From the NCBI GenBank assembly GCA_015494295.1, contig WGBO01000018.1:62001-126000 (forward strand): 64,000 bases of DNA, in the 5' to 3' direction. Made by a program: the position numbers and the translations under genes. Positions 46,663 to 54,982 of this stretch are shown here, piece after piece (positions within the stretch are counted from its first letter, which is position 1; each line of letters starts with the position of its first letter). Under the pieces are notes generated by a model. That model was given only the letters and a program-made list of their open reading frames with translations, searched no databases and had not been told where the DNA came from. This stretch comes from Gammaproteobacteria bacterium. Lineage in GTDB: Bacteria; Pseudomonadota; Gammaproteobacteria; DSM-19610.

Positions 46663-46686
46663 AGCCCTCTGTTTCCAGTGAGTCAA
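46658..46686 (-). promoter_or_regulatory. Promoter of soxXYZA
   Basis: On the minus strand TTGACT (46686-46681) and TATAGT (46663-46658) are separated by exactly 17 bases; each box matches the sigma-70 consensus at five of six positions. Transcription would start near 46651. Confidence 0.7.
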
Positions 46687-46818
46687 AGCACGCGATGCAA
46701 TCGCCTGCGCGAGTCAGGCGGGACTCGCCAACTGCCCGAGGCGGGAGTCCGGATCCACGCCGCGCGCGGACGGGTCTTTTCCCAGGTCACTAGCGCGAGG
46801 ACGGGGTTTGCCCGGGTT

Positions 46819-48267
46819 TTATTCCCGTTTTACGCGCTGCGCCAGCAGGGATTTGAAATCGTGCAGCCGCGCCCGGATGCGCGCCTGGTCGTAGTCCTTG
46901 ACGCCCTTCAGTCGCAGGGCCTGTTCGAGCTGGTCGATCGCAAGGTGCAGGTTTCCCTTCATGTAATAGAGTTCGGCGGAGGCGAAACGCGTCTCCCAGG
47001 CCGGGCCGGCGATGCTGGTGGCGCGGGCCCAGAGCTTGTAGATTGCTTCGGTGCGGGCGTGTTCGTCCTTCAGCAGGTCAAGGATCACCTCGCGGGCCTG
47101 CCCCGCCTTGCCGGCAAGCAGCAGGGCTTCGGCGTAATACTGTCCCACCACGGGGTCGCCGGGATACAGGCGCATGGTGTCGCTCAACAGCTCCAGGGCC
47201 CGTGAGACCTCGCCCTCGTCCATCAGCAGGTCGGTCAGGGTGGTGCGGTAAAGAATCCTGTCGGGATCCTGGCGCCGCAGTGCTTCCAGTTCGCGTCGTG
47301 CGCGCGCCCGGTCGCCGGTTCGCCAGCTGGCGAGGGCGAAGCCGTAGCGCCGGGCCGGTCCCCTGGCCAGGTCGAGGGCACGCAGCAGGCTGGCCGGGTT
47401 CCGGGAGGAGAGCGCCGCCAGTCTCATCTTGGCCAGCTCGAACTCGAGTGAGTCCCGTTGCTTGCCGCTCCCGTACTGCTGTGCCCGCTCACTGGACTCG
47501 GCGATACGGTCGGTTGTAACCGGGTGAGTGCTGAGGAATTCCGGAATGCTGGCGCTGCCGTACAGGCGGGTGGTCTGGTACAGGCGCTCGAAAAAGGCCG
47601 GCATGCCGTAAGGGTCGATATCGGCGCGGGCCAGGGTTTGAATGCCGATCCGGTCGGCTTCCTTTTCGTTGGCGCGGGTAAAGTTGAGCTGGTGCTGGAT
47701 GCTGCCGGCCTGTACCGCGGAAGCCGCGGCGATACCGGCGTCGGCGCTGCCGGTCGCCGCACCCAGCAGGATGGCGGCGATGGTCGCGGCCGCGGTCGGC
47801 AGGCTCAGTTGCCGCGCCGATTCGTAGGCGCGCAGCAGGTGCCGCTGGGTCACGTGTGCGATTTCGTGCGCGATTACCCCCGCCAGTTCGCTTTCGTTCT
47901 CCGCCGCCAGCAGCAGGCCGGTGTGTACGCCAATGCGCCCGCCGGGTCCGGCGAAGGCGTTGATGGACGGGTCGTCCACCACGAAAAAGGTGAAAGGGTA
48001 GTTGGGCGTATCGCTGGCGGCGACCAGCCGCGCCCCGAGTTGGCTGATGTAGCGGTTGATATGGGGGTCGGCCACCAGTTTTGCCTGGCTGCGCACGCTG
48101 CGCATGAAAGCCTCGCCCAGCTCCTGTTCCTGCACCGGGGAAATCAGTGCGCCGCTGGAGTCTCCGAAGTCGGGGAGCTGGTCGGCGGATATCTCGCTGG
48201 AGGCCATGCGGGGAAATGCCACTGACAGAAGCGCCAGGGCCGCGATCTGAAGGGTGCGACGTATCAT
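46819..48267 (-). CDS. bepA: M48 metalloprotease/TPR protein BepA
   Basis: BepA is a periplasmic zinc protease and chaperone that helps LptD and other outer-membrane proteins to assemble at the BAM complex. The 482-residue product has a signal peptide (cleavage near ASS-EIS, residue 24), the zinc motif HEIAH in VIAHEIAHVTQRHLL with the third ligand in ANEKEADRIG, and a C-terminal TPR domain from about residue 280. The ATG ending at 48267 matches family length; an ATG 75 bases upstream is also in frame. Neighbouring rhodanese and tusA genes are on the other strand. Confidence 0.92.
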   Translation of the reverse strand: MIRRTLQIAALALLSVAFPRMASSEISADQLPDFGDSSGALISPVQEQELGEAFMRSVRSQAKLVADPHINRYISQLGARLVAASDTPNYPFTFFVVDDPSINAFAGPGGRIGVHTGLLLAAENESELAGVIAHEIAHVTQRHLLRAYESARQLSLPTAAATIAAILLGAATGSADAGIAAASAVQAGSIQHQLNFTRANEKEADRIGIQTLARADIDPYGMPAFFERLYQTTRLYGSASIPEFLSTHPVTTDRIAESSERAQQYGSGKQRDSLEFELAKMRLAALSSRNPASLLRALDLARGPARRYGFALASWRTGDRARARRELEALRRQDPDRILYRTTLTDLLMDEGEVSRALELLSDTMRLYPGDPVVGQYYAEALLLAGKAGQAREVILDLLKDEHARTEAIYKLWARATSIAGPAWETRFASAELYYMKGNLHLAIDQLEQALRLKGVKDYDQARIRARLHDFKSLLAQRVKRE

Positions 48268-48351
48268 GCGGAGGTCAGCATAACGCAGCACCGGTATGAC
48301 GCCAAGATATTGTTTTGGCGGGGAGTATGGACGAATATTCATCGGGGCGGG

Positions 48352-48380
48352 TTGACAGATGACGGTAATGCCTTAAAAAT
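48352..48380 (+). promoter_or_regulatory. Promoter of the rhodanese gene
   Basis: A perfect -35 TTGACA (48352-48357) and a -10-like AAAAAT (48375-48380) at 17-base spacing. Transcription would start near 48387, inside the inverted repeat. Confidence 0.6.
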
Positions 48381-48398
48381 ATTAGAAACTACTAATAT
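48379..48398. promoter_or_regulatory. Operator-like inverted repeat before the rhodanese gene
   Basis: ATATTAG (48379-48385) and CTAATAT (48392-48398) form a perfect 7-6-7 repeat, strikingly AT-rich in this GC-rich region. It overlaps the -10 box and start point. It contains GAAACTA, a word also present on the minus strand at the sox promoter. Confidence 0.65.
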
Positions 48399-48410
48399 AT
48401 GGGTGAGAGC

Positions 48411-48764
48411 ATGTTCGGAATTCAGGAAGTCGACGCGACACAGCTTGCAGGTATGATGGAAAACGGGACGGAAAGTTTCCGGCTGATCGATGTGCGCAGC
48501 GCAAACGAGATGGCGCAGGGAATGCTTCCGGGGGCGGAAGCCATGCCCATGCACCTGGTGCCATTGCGAGTCGATGAGTTGCGCGATGCGGAGAAGATCG
48601 TCGTTTACTGTCGAACCGGTGCACGATCGGCGCAGGTTTGCGCGTTTTTGCAGCAGCAGGGTGTCGATCACGCCATCAACCTGCGCGGGGGGATTGTTGA
48701 CTGGTATCGCCAGGGATTTCCGATCGAGGCGCCATCCGCCGAAGCCGCGACTGCCGGTGACTGA
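48411..48764 (+). CDS. Single-domain rhodanese
   Basis: A 117-residue cytoplasmic sulfurtransferase. The active-site loop is CRTGARS with Cys67 as the persulfide carrier, after VYCRTG; the family ends LRGGIVDWYRQGFPI. The basic loop residues resemble GlpE/PspE-type thiosulfate sulfurtransferases. ATG 48411 is preferred over ATG 48399 because the latter would leave a leader of only about 12 bases. Its neighbours, tusA 175 bases downstream and sox upstream, suggest a role in passing sulfane sulfur to TusA, as in known Rhd-TusA pairs. Confidence 0.9.
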   Translation: MFGIQEVDATQLAGMMENGTESFRLIDVRSANEMAQGMLPGAEAMPMHLVPLRVDELRDAEKIVVYCRTGARSAQVCAFLQQQGVDHAINLRGGIVDWYRQGFPIEAPSAEAATAGD

Positions 48765-48843
48765 TCTCGCCGGACTCCCGCCGGACGGGTTGTCCGGATG
48801 CGGCAAAAGGCTATCCAGAAAGGGGTATCCGGGCGCTTTTCAC

Positions 48844-48874
48844 TTGCGTTTGCGCCCTACTTACCTTATAAGTA
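48844..48874 (+). promoter_or_regulatory. Promoter of tusA with overlapping inverted repeat
   Basis: TTGCGT (48844-48849) and TATAAG (48867-48872) are 17 bases apart; the -10 matches five of six positions. The inverted repeat TACTTA, five bases, TAAGTA (48858-48874) covers the -10 box. Confidence 0.55.
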
Positions 48875-48939
48875 CGGGCCTTCAAGCCTAACCACCCAAC
48901 AGGTTTCAACCTGGAACATACGTTAAGGAGCACTTTACG

Positions 48940-49170
48940 ATGGCAAATTTTGACGAAGAACTAGACGCATCCGGCCTGAACTGCCCGCTGCCGATCCTGC
49001 GCGCCAAGAAGGCACTGGGAACGCTGGAGAGTGGTAAGGTGCTGCACATCATTGCGACCGACCCGGGTTCCGTGAAGGATTTCGAGGCTTTCGCCAAGCA
49101 GACCGGCAATGAGCTGATCGAATCCAAGGAAGTTGGCGGCAAGTACGAGTTTCTGATCAAGAAAGCGTAA
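48940..49170 (+). CDS. tusA: TusA-family sulfur carrier
   Basis: A 76-residue sulfur-transfer protein with the active-site motif CPLP (Cys15) in LNCPLPILRAKKAL. TusA carries persulfide sulfur in the cytoplasm and feeds either tRNA thiolation or, in sulfur oxidisers, DsrE/DsrC or heterodisulfide reductase-like pathways. The position next to a rhodanese and near sox favours the oxidative role, though tRNA thiolation cannot be excluded. AAGGAG at 48924-48929 serves the ATG. A strong terminator follows. Confidence 0.92.
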   Translation: MANFDEELDASGLNCPLPILRAKKALGTLESGKVLHIIATDPGSVKDFEAFAKQTGNELIESKEVGGKYEFLIKKA

Positions 49171-49187
49171 GATCGGCCATATCCTGA

Positions 49188-49224
49188 AAGCGGCGCCGGG
49201 GCTTTTCCCCGGCGCCGCTTTTTT
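49188..49224 (+). terminator. Rho-independent terminator after tusA
   Basis: A 14-base GC-rich stem (AAGCGGCGCCGGGG with its complement) closes around CTTTT and is followed by a T run. It lies 18 bases after the tusA stop. Confidence 0.9.
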
Positions 49225-49235
49225 GTGTCTGCAAA

Positions 49236-49262
49236 TAAAAAACCCCGGCATGGGGCCGGGGT
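49236..49262 (-). terminator. Rho-independent terminator after the minus-strand FadL gene
   Basis: On the minus strand CCCCGGC and GCCGGGG form a stem with a five-base loop, followed by a T run (A run at 49237-49242). Confidence 0.85.
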
Positions 49263-49287
49263 CGAAAGCGCGGGTGCGAAAGGGAGG

Positions 49288-50673
49288 TCAGAGGTTCCAG
49301 ACCACCTGGGCGCTGAGGATATCCACCGAGGCGTCGTATTCGCCGCTGATGGTGCCGGTGCTTGGCGTGCCATGGGCCAGTTTCGGATCTTTCACGAACA
49401 GGTGCGAGTAACCGACATCGATGGCCATGGTCGGGGACATGCGGTAGCCGAAGCCCAGCGAGACCCAGGTGCGATCCTCGCCCGGAATGCGCGGGGTGCG
49501 GTGGCCGTCGTTGGGGATGGGGCTCTCATCGAAGGCCACGCCGCCCCGGAAGGTCCAGGCGCTGTTGTGGCGGTAGTCGAAGCCGAGCGCGTAACGCATG
49601 TTGTCGTTCCAGCTTTCGTCCACCACGGTATCCGGCTGGAAGCCGTCATACTCGACGCGCAGTTCCTGGAACGAACTCCAGCCGGTCCAGGTGGCGTCGG
49701 CCATGACGGACCACTGTTCATTCAGGTCGTGGTAGATGCTGATCGAGGCCGTCTGCGGCAGGTCGATGGCTGCCCCCACATTGTCGTTGACGAACACCGG
49801 GAAGTTGCCGCCGGTGAACAGCGGATCTGCGTTACGGAAGCTGGCGTCTCCCTTGAGTTGCTGGCTGACCTGCGAGCGGTAGGCCAGGCCGATGCGGGTG
49901 TTGCTGGTAGGCTCGTACAGCAGGCCGGCGTTGAAGCCGCCCGACCAGTCATCGCCCTCGATTTTGGCAATGGCGTCGTTGCCCTGCGGGGTCAGGCCCA
50001 GGCCCGCGCAGGTCGCCGCGGCCGTCGCGGCGTCGAGGCCGAGACCAGCCGGTGGCGGCGCCTGCAGCGCCGGGATACACAGGCTGCCCTGGTCGATGGC
50101 CTGGGTCAGCTCGGCCTCCATGTACTGGAAGTTGACGCCAAAGCCCACCGACAGCGAGTCGCTGACCTTGAGTGCGATCGAGGGATTGATGTTGATGGTG
50201 GCGACTTCGGACTTGATGGCCTGGTAGCGGCCCACCCAGTCATCGTCGTACTGGGTCGCCAGGCCGAATGGCACGCTGACGCCCAGGCCCACCACCAGGC
50301 GTTCATTCAGTGGCATGGTGAAATAGAAGTTGGGCACCACGCCCAGTTCGCCGCCGTCACCGCCGTCACCGCCCGTGGCGACCGGGTTGCCGATGGGGTC
50401 GGTGGCGCTGCCCTTGAACTCCGCCTGGGGCGAAACGAGGTGCAGGCCGCCAACGATCTGTTTCGGCAGCCGGGTCATGCCGGCCGGGTTGAAGTAGATG
50501 GTGGAGGCGTCGTTGGCAATCGCCGCGCCGCCAGCGAAAGCGTTGCCCATCTGGCTGGCGCTCTGTTCGATGAGGGCAAAGCCCGCCGCCATGGCGCCGG
50601 GTGCCGCCAGCAGGGTCAGGATTCCGGCGGATGCGAGATGAAGTGACAGGAATCTGGCTTTCGGTTCAGGCAT
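49288..50673 (-). CDS. FadL/OmpP1-family outer-membrane transport protein
   Basis: A 461-residue outer-membrane barrel. The signal peptide ends near AMA-AGF (residue 29), followed by the FadL N-terminal signature FALIEQSASQMGNAFAGG and ANDASTIYFNPAGMTRL. It ends in a C-terminal aromatic-hydrophobic strand (SAQVVWNL). This is the copy closest to classical FadL/OmpP1 (mature start AGFALIEQ). The gene diverges from another FadL-family gene across a 293-base AT-rich region. The ligand is unknown. Confidence 0.88.
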   Translation of the reverse strand: MPEPKARFLSLHLASAGILTLLAAPGAMAAGFALIEQSASQMGNAFAGGAAIANDASTIYFNPAGMTRLPKQIVGGLHLVSPQAEFKGSATDPIGNPVATGGDGGDGGELGVVPNFYFTMPLNERLVVGLGVSVPFGLATQYDDDWVGRYQAIKSEVATININPSIALKVSDSLSVGFGVNFQYMEAELTQAIDQGSLCIPALQAPPPAGLGLDAATAAATCAGLGLTPQGNDAIAKIEGDDWSGGFNAGLLYEPTSNTRIGLAYRSQVSQQLKGDASFRNADPLFTGGNFPVFVNDNVGAAIDLPQTASISIYHDLNEQWSVMADATWTGWSSFQELRVEYDGFQPDTVVDESWNDNMRYALGFDYRHNSAWTFRGGVAFDESPIPNDGHRTPRIPGEDRTWVSLGFGYRMSPTMAIDVGYSHLFVKDPKLAHGTPSTGTISGEYDASVDILSAQVVWNL

Positions 50674-50846
50674 CGGAAGCTCCTTTGAATTGTTGTGTAG
50701 CCGCTACGGATCTTGAGCATATCGCCCCGTACCCGGTTAATACAAGCATAATCGACTCAAAAACTGCATGTGAAAAATACGCTAAGTATCAGGAAACCCT
50801 AATAGATAAAGCCCGGCACAGATATTGCTTTTCGCTCAATGAGGAA

Positions 50847-50876
50847 TTGACAGCCTGACCCTTTTTGCGACATGTT
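50847..50876 (+). promoter_or_regulatory. Candidate promoter before the plus-strand FadL gene
   Basis: A perfect TTGACA (50847-50852) lies 18 bases before a weak CATGTT (50871-50876). The surrounding intergenic region 50674-50966 is AT-rich and holds no gene I can support; it should carry promoters for both divergent FadL genes. Confidence 0.35.
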
Positions 50877-50966
50877 TGTAGCGAATACCCCAAGCGGGTG
50901 TTGCAAGAATACAACGGGAAGGCAGGCGCCATATTGAAAACCCTAATTCAAGAGAGGAAAGGACCT

Positions 50967-52508
50967 ATGAAACCCATCCTGAAACGTACGTTGACATCCG
51001 TCGCGGTGACGGCGGCCCTGGCGATTGCGCCATTGGCTCATGCGACGAATGGATACTTCAAAATCGGCTACGGTTCGAAGAACCGCGGCATGGCAGGGGC
51101 GGGTATGGCCTTCGGGCAGGATACGCTGGCTGCCGCCATCAACCCGGCTGCGCTGACCGGCGTGGGGAACCGCGTTGATGCGGGCGTGGAGCTGTTCAGC
51201 CCCAGTCAGCGTGAAGGTGGCGCCGACGCAACCGGTCTGGCTGTGTCTGATCTCGGCAACGGGCCGCGCCAGGGCGCCGATGTCAGCGTGGACAGTGGCG
51301 CCACGCTGTTCGCGATCCCGAACTTCGGCATTTCCATGCAGCTCGACGACAAGATCACCGTGGGTCTGGCCATGGTTGCCAACGGCGGCATGAATACCCG
51401 CTACGGCCGCGCCAATGACGGTAGCGGCAATATCTTCACCTCGGCGTTTGCCCCGGTCATCGGCGATTCCTCGACGGGCGCCTTCGGTGGCCTGGCCGGT
51501 TTTGCCGGCGCGCTCGAGGTTGGCGCCTTCGACCTGGACGGTAACGGCACGCCCGGGGATCCCACTGACCAGGTTCCGGCCGCCGTTCTCGATCCCAATC
51601 TCCAGGCCCTGTACAACAACCCGAACACCAGTCCGTCGCTTGGCGTCAACCTGTCGCAGTTGCTGATCACGCCCACCATCGCGTACAAGATCAACGACAA
51701 TCATTCCGTCGGCTTTGCGCCGGTGATCGCCTACCAGCGTTTCCGCGCCTATGGCCTGGGTCTGTTCCAGGCGTTCTCCAGCGACCCGAACAACGTGACC
51801 AACAAGGGTGACGACCAGTCCTGGGGTTACGGTGCGCGTATCGGCTACCAGGGTACCTTTGGCATGGTGTCCTTTGGTGCGTCCTACACCACCAAGCTCA
51901 ACATGCAGGCGTTCGACGACTACGCCGGCCTGTTTGCCGAGAACGGCGACTTCGATATTCCGTCCACCTATGGCGCGGGTATTGCCATCACGCCGGTAGC
52001 CGGGTTGACCATCGCCGCCGACGTGACCCGTATCAACTACAGCGACGTGGCGGCCATCAACAACGAGGGGCCGACCGCCAACGAGTTCATGAATGCATTC
52101 GTCGGCGCGCTGACCGGGGACCCGCGCGCGATCTCCAACCCGCTGGGCACCAACGACGGCTGGGGTTTCGGCTGGGATGACGTGACCGTGTACAAGATCG
52201 GCGTCAACTATGCCTACAACAGCCAGTGGACCTTCCGGGCCGGCTACAACTACGCCGAGTCGCCATATGACAAGGACCAGGCGCTGTTCAATATCCTGGC
52301 GCCCGGCCTGGTAGAGAAGCACGTGACGGCCGGCTTTACCTACAGCCCGAGCAGCACGTCGGAAATCACCGTGGCCTACATGCACGCATTCCGCAACAGT
52401 GTGGAATACCAGTATGACGGCACCGGCGGCTTCACCGGCTTCGGCTACTCCGCGACCAACGCCATGTCGCAGAATGCCATCGAAGCCAGCTACGCCTGGC
52501 AGTTCTGA
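50967..52508 (+). CDS. FadL/OmpP1-family outer-membrane protein, longer type
   Basis: A 513-residue outer-membrane barrel with a signal peptide cleaved near AHA-TNG (residue 24). The mature N-terminus has KNRGMAGAGMAFGQDTLAA followed by NPAAL, a variant of the FadL signature, and the protein ends AIEASYAWQF with a terminal Phe. An Asp/Gly-rich loop around residues 190-205 (DLDGNGTPGDPTD) resembles a calcium-binding loop. ATG 50967 follows GAGGAAAGGA (50954-50963). It is more like the copy at 19238 than its divergent neighbour. Confidence 0.85.
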   Translation: MKPILKRTLTSVAVTAALAIAPLAHATNGYFKIGYGSKNRGMAGAGMAFGQDTLAAAINPAALTGVGNRVDAGVELFSPSQREGGADATGLAVSDLGNGPRQGADVSVDSGATLFAIPNFGISMQLDDKITVGLAMVANGGMNTRYGRANDGSGNIFTSAFAPVIGDSSTGAFGGLAGFAGALEVGAFDLDGNGTPGDPTDQVPAAVLDPNLQALYNNPNTSPSLGVNLSQLLITPTIAYKINDNHSVGFAPVIAYQRFRAYGLGLFQAFSSDPNNVTNKGDDQSWGYGARIGYQGTFGMVSFGASYTTKLNMQAFDDYAGLFAENGDFDIPSTYGAGIAITPVAGLTIAADVTRINYSDVAAINNEGPTANEFMNAFVGALTGDPRAISNPLGTNDGWGFGWDDVTVYKIGVNYAYNSQWTFRAGYNYAESPYDKDQALFNILAPGLVEKHVTAGFTYSPSSTSEITVAYMHAFRNSVEYQYDGTGGFTGFGYSATNAMSQNAIEASYAWQF

Positions 52509-52552
52509 GCGTGGTGACAACCAAGTTGTGCAAACCGGTCTGAGTGACCCTG

Positions 52553-52580
52553 AAAGGGCCGTGGCGTCACGGCCCTTTTT
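52553..52580 (+). terminator. Rho-independent terminator after the plus-strand FadL gene
   Basis: AAGGGCCGTG and CACGGCCCTT form a stem with a four-base GCGT loop and end in TTTTT. Confidence 0.9.
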
Positions 52581-52663
52581 GCATAATATAAACGGTCGTA
52601 AATCGAACGCGTTTTATCTAGGATAGGGCGCGGTCAAGAAAACCAGAGGTCAAGGAGAGAAGG

Positions 52664-53593
52664 ATGATCAAGATCAAACGCATGTTTTCCCTGTTTCTGC
52701 TGCTGGGCATGGCGCTGTTGCCGTTGTCCGGAGCGGTGCAGGCAGCCGAGAAATTCAAGCCTTTCGTGCTCGCGTTCAAGGGGGCGGCCGACTTTGACGC
52801 CAAGGTCAAGGAGGTTCGCGACAAGCTGAAGGCGGAAGGTTTCCGTGTCGTCGGCGAATACACGCCCTACGAGGGCACGCATGTCGACAAGGCTCACATC
52901 ATCATCGTGACCAACGACGATCTCATCAAGGCCGCGTCGATGTCCAGGTTCGGTGGTTTCGCGGCGCCCTGGCGCATCGGTATCACCAAGGTGGGTGACG
53001 AGGTGCAGGTGGCCTATCCGAACCCCATCTATATCGCCAAGGCCTACCGTCTGAAGACCGACCTGGAAGGTGTGAACGATGCGCTGCGCCGCGCGCTTGG
53101 CGCCATCGAAACCTTCGGCTCGAAGAAGGGTCTGTCGGCGCGCAAGCTGCGCAAGTACCACTATACCTTTGGCATGGAATACTTCGACGATGTGTACGAG
53201 CTGGCCAAGTATGACAGCCACAAGGCCGCCGTGGACGCGCTGGAGAAGAACCTGGCCGCTGGCGTGGGTGGCGTGACCAAGGTCTACCGACTCGATCTGC
53301 CCAACAACGTCACCGTCTTCGGCGTGGCGCGCAAGGCTGGCGAGGGCGGCGACAAGCACATGGACGAGGCATGGATCATGCAGAACGTGGACTTCGAGGA
53401 ACTCAAGACCACCCCCTACCTGCCTTACGAAATCATGGTCGATGGCAACAAGGTGGTTGCCCTGCACATGCGCTTCCGCATGGCGCTGCATCGCCCGGAC
53501 CTGAAGATGATGGGTCAGAACAGCTTCATGAACATCATGTCCAGCCCGAAAGCGGTGGAAAAGGCGCTGACCGAGGCCGCCGGGGGCAAATAG
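52664..53593 (+). CDS. Periplasmic protein with two DUF302-like halves (uncertain)
   Basis: A 309-residue secreted protein (signal peptide cleaved near VQA-AEK, residue 28). I do not assign a function. The first part, FDAKVKEVRDKLKAEGFRVV, and the later RALGAIETFGSKKGLSARKL recall the DUF302 fold, in which a short helix-strand unit may bind a ligand; this resemblance is by eye only. No cysteine motif, haem site or enzyme signature is present. AAGGAG at 52651-52656 serves the start. It stands alone between two terminators after the FadL gene. Confidence 0.65.
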   Translation: MIKIKRMFSLFLLLGMALLPLSGAVQAAEKFKPFVLAFKGAADFDAKVKEVRDKLKAEGFRVVGEYTPYEGTHVDKAHIIIVTNDDLIKAASMSRFGGFAAPWRIGITKVGDEVQVAYPNPIYIAKAYRLKTDLEGVNDALRRALGAIETFGSKKGLSARKLRKYHYTFGMEYFDDVYELAKYDSHKAAVDALEKNLAAGVGGVTKVYRLDLPNNVTVFGVARKAGEGGDKHMDEAWIMQNVDFEELKTTPYLPYEIMVDGNKVVALHMRFRMALHRPDLKMMGQNSFMNIMSSPKAVEKALTEAAGGK

Positions 53594-53629
53594 CGCCAGA
53601 ACCGCTTCTTTGCGGAAAATCTGATTCAG

Positions 53630-53655
53630 AACCCCTGCTTGCAGGGGTTTTTTTT
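53630..53655 (+). terminator. Rho-independent terminator after the periplasmic protein gene
   Basis: AACCCCTGC and GCAGGGGTT enclose TT and are followed by a run of T residues; the strongest T run in the window. Confidence 0.9.
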
Positions 53656-53667
53656 GCATGCCTTCAG

Positions 53668-53697
53668 GCCCCGCGAGGCTTAAAGCCGCGGGGTTTT
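53668..53697 (+). terminator. Second tandem terminator
   Basis: CCCCGCG (53669-53675) pairs with CGCGGGG (53687-53693) and is followed by TTTT, 13 bases after the first terminator. Confidence 0.6.
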
Positions 53698-53752
53698 CAG
53701 CCGTTATGAGGTATGGCCACGCTACGCTGGTCGTCAACTCGTATGGGTCGAT

Positions 53753-54904
53753 ATGTTGAATCGCTTCAAACGGATTTTCTCCTCACGCGCCCCCGGTGGC
53801 CGCTGGCTGAACGTGGCGGGTTCGGTGGTCGGCGGTGTGCTGGCCCTGGTGCTGGTTTTTGTCTATCCCGCGCCGCTGCTGGCGGTCCTGGCGGCTGCGG
53901 CGGGTGGCTTCTTTGTGGCGCGGCTGACGTCGGCGTCCCCGGTCGGCTGGCAGCAGCCGTTGCGGGATTTCCTCACGCGTTGCGGCGACGGTGATTTTTC
54001 TGCCCGCCTCGACACCGCTGTCGGGAGCGGGATGCCCGGCGAGCTTGTCGATACCTGTCACGCGTTTGCCGAGCGTCTGCGGGCAAGGCTGGAATCGGCC
54101 GAGGCGGTTTCCCGCGAAGCCGGCGCCCTGGCGGCGGAGGTGGAGCAATACGTTGCCGCGCAGGATGAGGGCGCGGCTGGCGAAGCAGGCCTGGCCGGCG
54201 AGGCCGTTTCGTTCCTGGCCGGGTCGGTGGGGCGAATGAGCGACAGTGCCGGGCGCGTGACCGAGGCCTCGTCCAGGGCGGAGCAATGTGTCAGCGAAAG
54301 CAACGTGGCGATGACGGAAGCCTTGGGCTCGATGGCGCTGCTCAGCGGCGAACTGGTCAACGCGCGCAATGCCATGCAGCGGCTGGATGGTTTCGTCGAC
54401 AACGTGGGCAACGTGCTCAGCGTGATTCGCGCCATCGCCGAGCAGACCAACATGCTGGCTCTGAATGCCGCCATCGAGGCAGCACGGGCCGGCGAGCAGG
54501 GGCGGGGTTTCGCCGTGGTCGCGGACGAGGTGCGCGGCCTGGCGGGGCGGACCCAGAAAGCCACCCTGGAGATCCAGGAGATTATCGAGCAGATCCAGAA
54601 CGGCGCGCGGGAAGTCGTGTCGGTGGTCGCCGAGGGGGATGGCCAGGCCACGGTCTGCGAGGAACTGATCGAGACGGCCTGTGTTGCGCTTTCCGAAATC
54701 GGAGGTGAAATTGCCGCCATCAACGCGGTTTCCGCCGAGATCATCGGGCTGTCCTCGGAGCAGCAGTCGGCCGTCGATTCGCTGGCCGGGCGCCTGCGGC
54801 AGTCGGCCGAAGAAGATCCCGCCCGGCACAAGGCCGCGGAGTTGTTGGCCATGAGCGAATCACTGGCCGGACTCACCGGCAGGCTGCAGGGAATTCATGG
54901 TTAA
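53753..54904 (+). CDS. Chemoreceptor-like signalling protein without sensor domain
   Basis: A 383-residue methyl-accepting-type protein. Two hydrophobic segments (about 20-60) are joined by almost no loop, so no periplasmic ligand domain exists. A linker follows, then the signalling hairpin with the highly conserved tip [34 protein letters not shown] (about residues 225-258). The flanking methylation helices are shorter and less regular than in a classical receptor, and there is no C-terminal receptor-docking pentapeptide. Another receptor gene follows 78 bases downstream. Confidence 0.83.
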   Translation: MLNRFKRIFSSRAPGGRWLNVAGSVVGGVLALVLVFVYPAPLLAVLAAAAGGFFVARLTSASPVGWQQPLRDFLTRCGDGDFSARLDTAVGSGMPGELVDTCHAFAERLRARLESAEAVSREAGALAAEVEQYVAAQDEGAAGEAGLAGEAVSFLAGSVGRMSDSAGRVTEASSRAEQCVSESNVAMTEALGSMALLSGELVNARNAMQRLDGFVDNVGNVLSVIRAIAEQTNMLALNAAIEAARAGEQGRGFAVVADEVRGLAGRTQKATLEIQEIIEQIQNGAREVVSVVAEGDGQATVCEELIETACVALSEIGGEIAAINAVSAEIIGLSSEQQSAVDSLAGRLRQSAEEDPARHKAAELLAMSESLAGLTGRLQGIHG

Positions 54905-54982
54905 GTTGTGGGGAGAGTCGCCGTAACATCAGGTACAGATATGACCGAATCTTGATTTGTCGAGGATGGAGCCAAACATATT

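Noticed and set aside
50601..50858. An 85-codon plus-strand frame in the divergent FadL region
   Set aside because: It begins inside the minus-strand FadL gene and has no signal or domain; the region reads as regulatory.
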